Assembly (NCBI RefSeq): GCF_001586215.1
Contig: NZ_CP014634.1
Location: forward strand, 62,001-126,000
Direction: 5' to 3'
Length of the DNA: 64,000 bases
Source of the DNA: Corynebacterium simulans
GTDB taxonomy: Bacteria; Actinomycetota; Actinomycetes; Mycobacteriales; Mycobacteriaceae
Shown here: piece by piece, positions 62,111 to 64,000 of the stretch
How the letters are laid out: each line of letters begins with the position of its first letter
Position numbering within the stretch: the first letter of the stretch is position 1
Notes under the pieces: generated by a model
The model's database searches: none
What the model was told of the DNA's origin: nothing
What the model saw: the letters and a program-made list of their open reading frames with translations, nothing else
Program-made: the position numbers and the translations under genes

Positions 62111-62784
62111 AGCAATACTCCAAGAACGCTGATGATGGGCAGTGCCCACCGTACGATGCGCTGAACCAGGCTGTCTGGAACGGGGACCAAAACTGTGCGT
62201 CGGCCTGGTCTGTCGAATCCGATCGCGGCTAAGGCCTGGCCCCGTTGCGCGCCCTGGGTGAGCAGGCGTGCGATGACCGGGATGATGACACGGGAGGCAA
62301 CGTTGCGAAAGGAAACCTTCACGCCGCTGAGGCGGTTAGCGTCGCGTACCGCGGCGATGGCGCGCGCACCCTCGGGCAGGGATTGAAGGGAGGCACCCAC
62401 CACGTAGGCGGCTTTGTGGCCGAGGCGAGAGGTTTGGAGCCACTTGGCGACGTCGCTGACCTTAACCATGGCGGCAGCCGCCACGATACAGCCCATCAAG
62501 GCGGCGAAACGTAGGGAAAGTTGGCCTGAAAGAAGCAGGCCATCACTGGTGAGTAATGGGAATATACGGGCAGTGCCGTAGGGCGCGTGAATGAGCACCA
62601 TCGATGCCGCGGCGGGAAGTGCAAGCACCGTGGTGGTAGCGACCACCGCTATTGAGCGTGATGCGATGGTGCCAAATATGAGCCACATGATGAACACAGC
62701 CGCATTGAGTAGGGGTGAGTTGACGGCCACGATGAGAAACCAGGTGGAGGCTGCGGCGCTAAAAACAGTGGCTGGGTGCATCAT
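62101..62784 (-). CDS. ECF transporter T component (EcfT-like)
   Basis: 227 aa membrane protein with four to five helices (FLIVAVNSPLLNAAVFIMWL, VLALPAAASMVLIH, LRFAALMGCIVAAAAMV). The cytoplasmic coupling region contains VSDVAKWLQTSRLGHKAAYV and MVLARLLTQGAQRGQALAAIGF-like segments with the Arg-rich EcfT motifs. ATG 62784 shares its A with the S-component stop (TAATG), so the three genes are translationally coupled in the order S-T-A. Confidence 0.87.
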   Translation of the reverse strand: MMHPATVFSAAASTWFLIVAVNSPLLNAAVFIMWLIFGTIASRSIAVVATTTVLALPAAASMVLIHAPYGTARIFPLLTSDGLLLSGQLSLRFAALMGCIVAAAAMVKVSDVAKWLQTSRLGHKAAYVVGASLQSLPEGARAIAAVRDANRLSGVKVSFRNVASRVIIPVIARLLTQGAQRGQALAAIGFDRPGRRTVLVPVPDSLVQRIVRWALPIISVLGVLLWI

Positions 62785-63530
62785 TAACGCGGGCGCAGGC
62801 TTTCGAGGGTGCGCTTCGGCAGTGCCTTGATTGCTGCCCACACGATGAGGAAGACGATGGCCTTATCGAGCGGATCGGAAATGAAGGACTGCAGGGTCAC
62901 CGAAGCGATAAGCGAGTTTCCGAGCTCGCGGAAGAGCGAGACCACGGCGCCTGTTCCCAGGCCAGCGGTGCCGCCGTAAACGAATGCTGCGACGGGCGCG
63001 GCCAGCATGCCGGAAATGATTCCGATGATGGCGCCGGAAAGGATGACGGCCCACCACTTTTTGAAGGCGCCCTTGTTGATCGCCCAACCCGCAAGGAAAC
63101 CTGTCGCAGCCGATACAGCCGCAAATGGCAGGGCTGCCGGGTTGAGAAGACCCCACACCACGGAGGATAAAGTACCCGTAGCCAGGCCAGCGATAGGGCC
63201 GGCAATGGCGGCGACGAGGATGGTACCCACGGAGTCGATGTAGAGCGGTACACCAATGGAACCGATGATCTCGCCGACGACGATGTTGAGGACCAACGCG
63301 ACAGGGATGATTGCGATGGTTCGGGCGGGAAGCGCTGGCAGCGCGCCTGCAAGCAGTAAGGCGGCACCGAGCAAGTAGCCGACCAAGGTGATGAGTGCTT
63401 CAGTGGAGCCCGCGACGGACTCCCAGGAAGTCGGACGAACCAAAACGAGATAGATCCAGGTGGCTACGACGATGAGCGCACCGGCGATTACCAGGCCTTT
63501 GCGGGCTGGCGATAAAGAGATCTGTGACAT
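62784..63530 (-). CDS. ECF transporter S component (substrate-binding)
   Basis: 248 aa with about six to seven helices. The region LVLNIVVGEIIGSIGVPLYIDSVGT-ILVAAIAGPIAGLATG resembles ECF S components. The substrate is not readable from sequence. Because the gene upstream encodes a nucleoside hydrolase on the same strand, nucleoside or base uptake is the best guess. ATG 63530 is preferred over an upstream in-frame TTG/GTG extension (to 63575) that lacks membrane character. Confidence 0.8.
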   Translation of the reverse strand: MSQISLSPARKGLVIAGALIVVATWIYLVLVRPTSWESVAGSTEALITLVGYLLGAALLLAGALPALPARTIAIIPVALVLNIVVGEIIGSIGVPLYIDSVGTILVAAIAGPIAGLATGTLSSVVWGLLNPAALPFAAVSAATGFLAGWAINKGAFKKWWAVILSGAIIGIISGMLAAPVAAFVYGGTAGLGTGAVVSLFRELGNSLIASVTLQSFISDPLDKAIVFLIVWAAIKALPKRTLESLRPR

Positions 63531-63621
63531 GAAACTTTCACTTTGGGAAGTAGTAGATGTACAAAGTGTTGGCAAAATTCTGCCCTATGTCACCTCGGGC
63601 AGCCCATCAATAATAAGCGCA

Positions 63622-64000
63622 CTAAACGCGACGAGCCAAAATCCCGGCCGCACGGGTGAGCTCTGCGTGCGCGCCTACGATATCTACGGCGGTCACCATG
63701 TGTGCGTTGGCCGGCGCATCCCAATGTCCCCGTAGGTCCGCCACGGATGTTCCGCGCAGCAACTGCGACTCAGCCTCCACATCCACGGTGGTGTTGTGCT
63801 TAAGGAAGTCCACCTTGCCAAGCGCGATCATGCAGGTGAGCAAGTCATGGATTTGAGCTTGGTAGCCCTCCCCTTGCTCTTGATGGAACTCGAAATAGAA
63901 GCGCAGGATCTCTGGAAGGTGGTGGGCCACCGGATGCTCGCCAAGCTCCGCGATGAGTCGCTCCAAGCGCGGCGGCGCAATGAGAAACTGCTCGGTCACT
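63622..64000 (-). CDS. Inosine/uridine-type nucleoside hydrolase (partial)
   Basis: Only the C-terminal 125 codons are inside the window; the 5' part lies beyond 64000. VTEQFLIAPPRLERL, FYFEFHQEQGEGYQAQIHDLL with the active-site His-Asp, and LRGTSVADLRGHWDAPAN are typical of the IunH/RihA family, which cleaves ribonucleosides to ribose and base. The gene lies 91 bp upstream of the ECF importer genes and is read in the same direction. Confidence 0.87.
   Translation of the reverse strand, partial: VTEQFLIAPPRLERLIAELGEHPVAHHLPEILRFYFEFHQEQGEGYQAQIHDLLTCMIALGKVDFLKHNTTVDVEAESQLLRGTSVADLRGHWDAPANAHMVTAVDIVGAHAELTRAAGILARRV

Noticed and set aside
1..64000. Insertion sequences, prophage genes, CRISPR arrays, rRNA
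   Set aside because: No transposase, integrase or cas motifs, no regularly spaced repeats, and no rRNA-like sequence were seen on either strand.

Overview
The window is a stretch of actinobacterial chromosome, almost certainly from the genus Corynebacterium. Supporting markers are RbpA, mycothiol synthesis (mshC), split Ppm1/Lnt proteins, a Pup ligase/depupylase/unfoldase cluster without 20S proteasome genes, the acn-acnR pair with a textbook AcnR operator, and many start codons lying 6-8 nt after a TANNNT -10 element (leaderless mRNAs). It is mostly core genome. I see no insertion sequence, prophage or CRISPR array. Both ends cut a gene: a DEAD-box helicase at the left and a nucleoside hydrolase at the right.

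Layout. 1-9489: helicase, gnd, a hotdog thioesterase, corA, a methyltransferase, thiD under a TPP riboswitch, a CAP-domain protein, ndh, and a degenerate cyclopropane-synthase-like gene. 9486-10617: a scar where the 3' ends of two formerly divergent genes (an Fe-S/FAD D-lactate dehydrogenase type oxidase and a BASS symporter) are fused, followed 25 bp on by a sequence with the architecture of a XerCD dif site (10321-10348). 10453-18363: a small membrane protein, YceI, a zinc-ribbon protein, rbpA with a SigH-type promoter, fxsA-lnt-ppm1, a CobG relic, and pepQ with an SDR reductase. 18387-31682: helY, tatC/tatA, pafC-pafB-pafA-pup, dop, mpa, trmI, apeB. 31729-42137: RecB-like nuclease, fhs, a Dcu transporter, aspA, hisG-hisE, a HAD phosphatase, mshC, uppP. 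42193-50454: lipoprotein-pyrD, a PEBP-like protein, tRNA-Leu(GAG), two DedA/TVP38 membrane proteins, an HTH protein, DUF3097, hemH.

50485-58612 is the conserved RipA-like hydrolase / DUF6676 / acn / acnR block. It is interrupted by 1.76 kb with no recognisable protein gene (52414-54176). Inside it, on the minus strand, I find a GlxR/CRP-like site, a plausible -35/-10 pair and a terminator with a six-T tract, which together outline an undescribed RNA of about 390 nt. 58618-64000 holds an NAD(P)-binding protein, the UPF0237/UPF0210 pair, and an ECF-type importer (S, T and a two-domain ATPase) downstream of the nucleoside hydrolase.

How the genes fit together: gnd, acn, ndh, aspA/Dcu and pyrD serve central metabolism and quinone-linked respiration; lnt/ppm1, uppP, the RipA-like hydrolase and the DprE2-like SDR serve the envelope; the Pup cluster, rbpA and mshC serve stress adaptation. 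The parts that look least described are the candidate RNA at about 53.2-53.6 kb, the dif-like site with its adjacent deletion scar, and three decaying or noncanonical enzymes (cyclopropane synthase-like, CobG-like, ECF ATPase).
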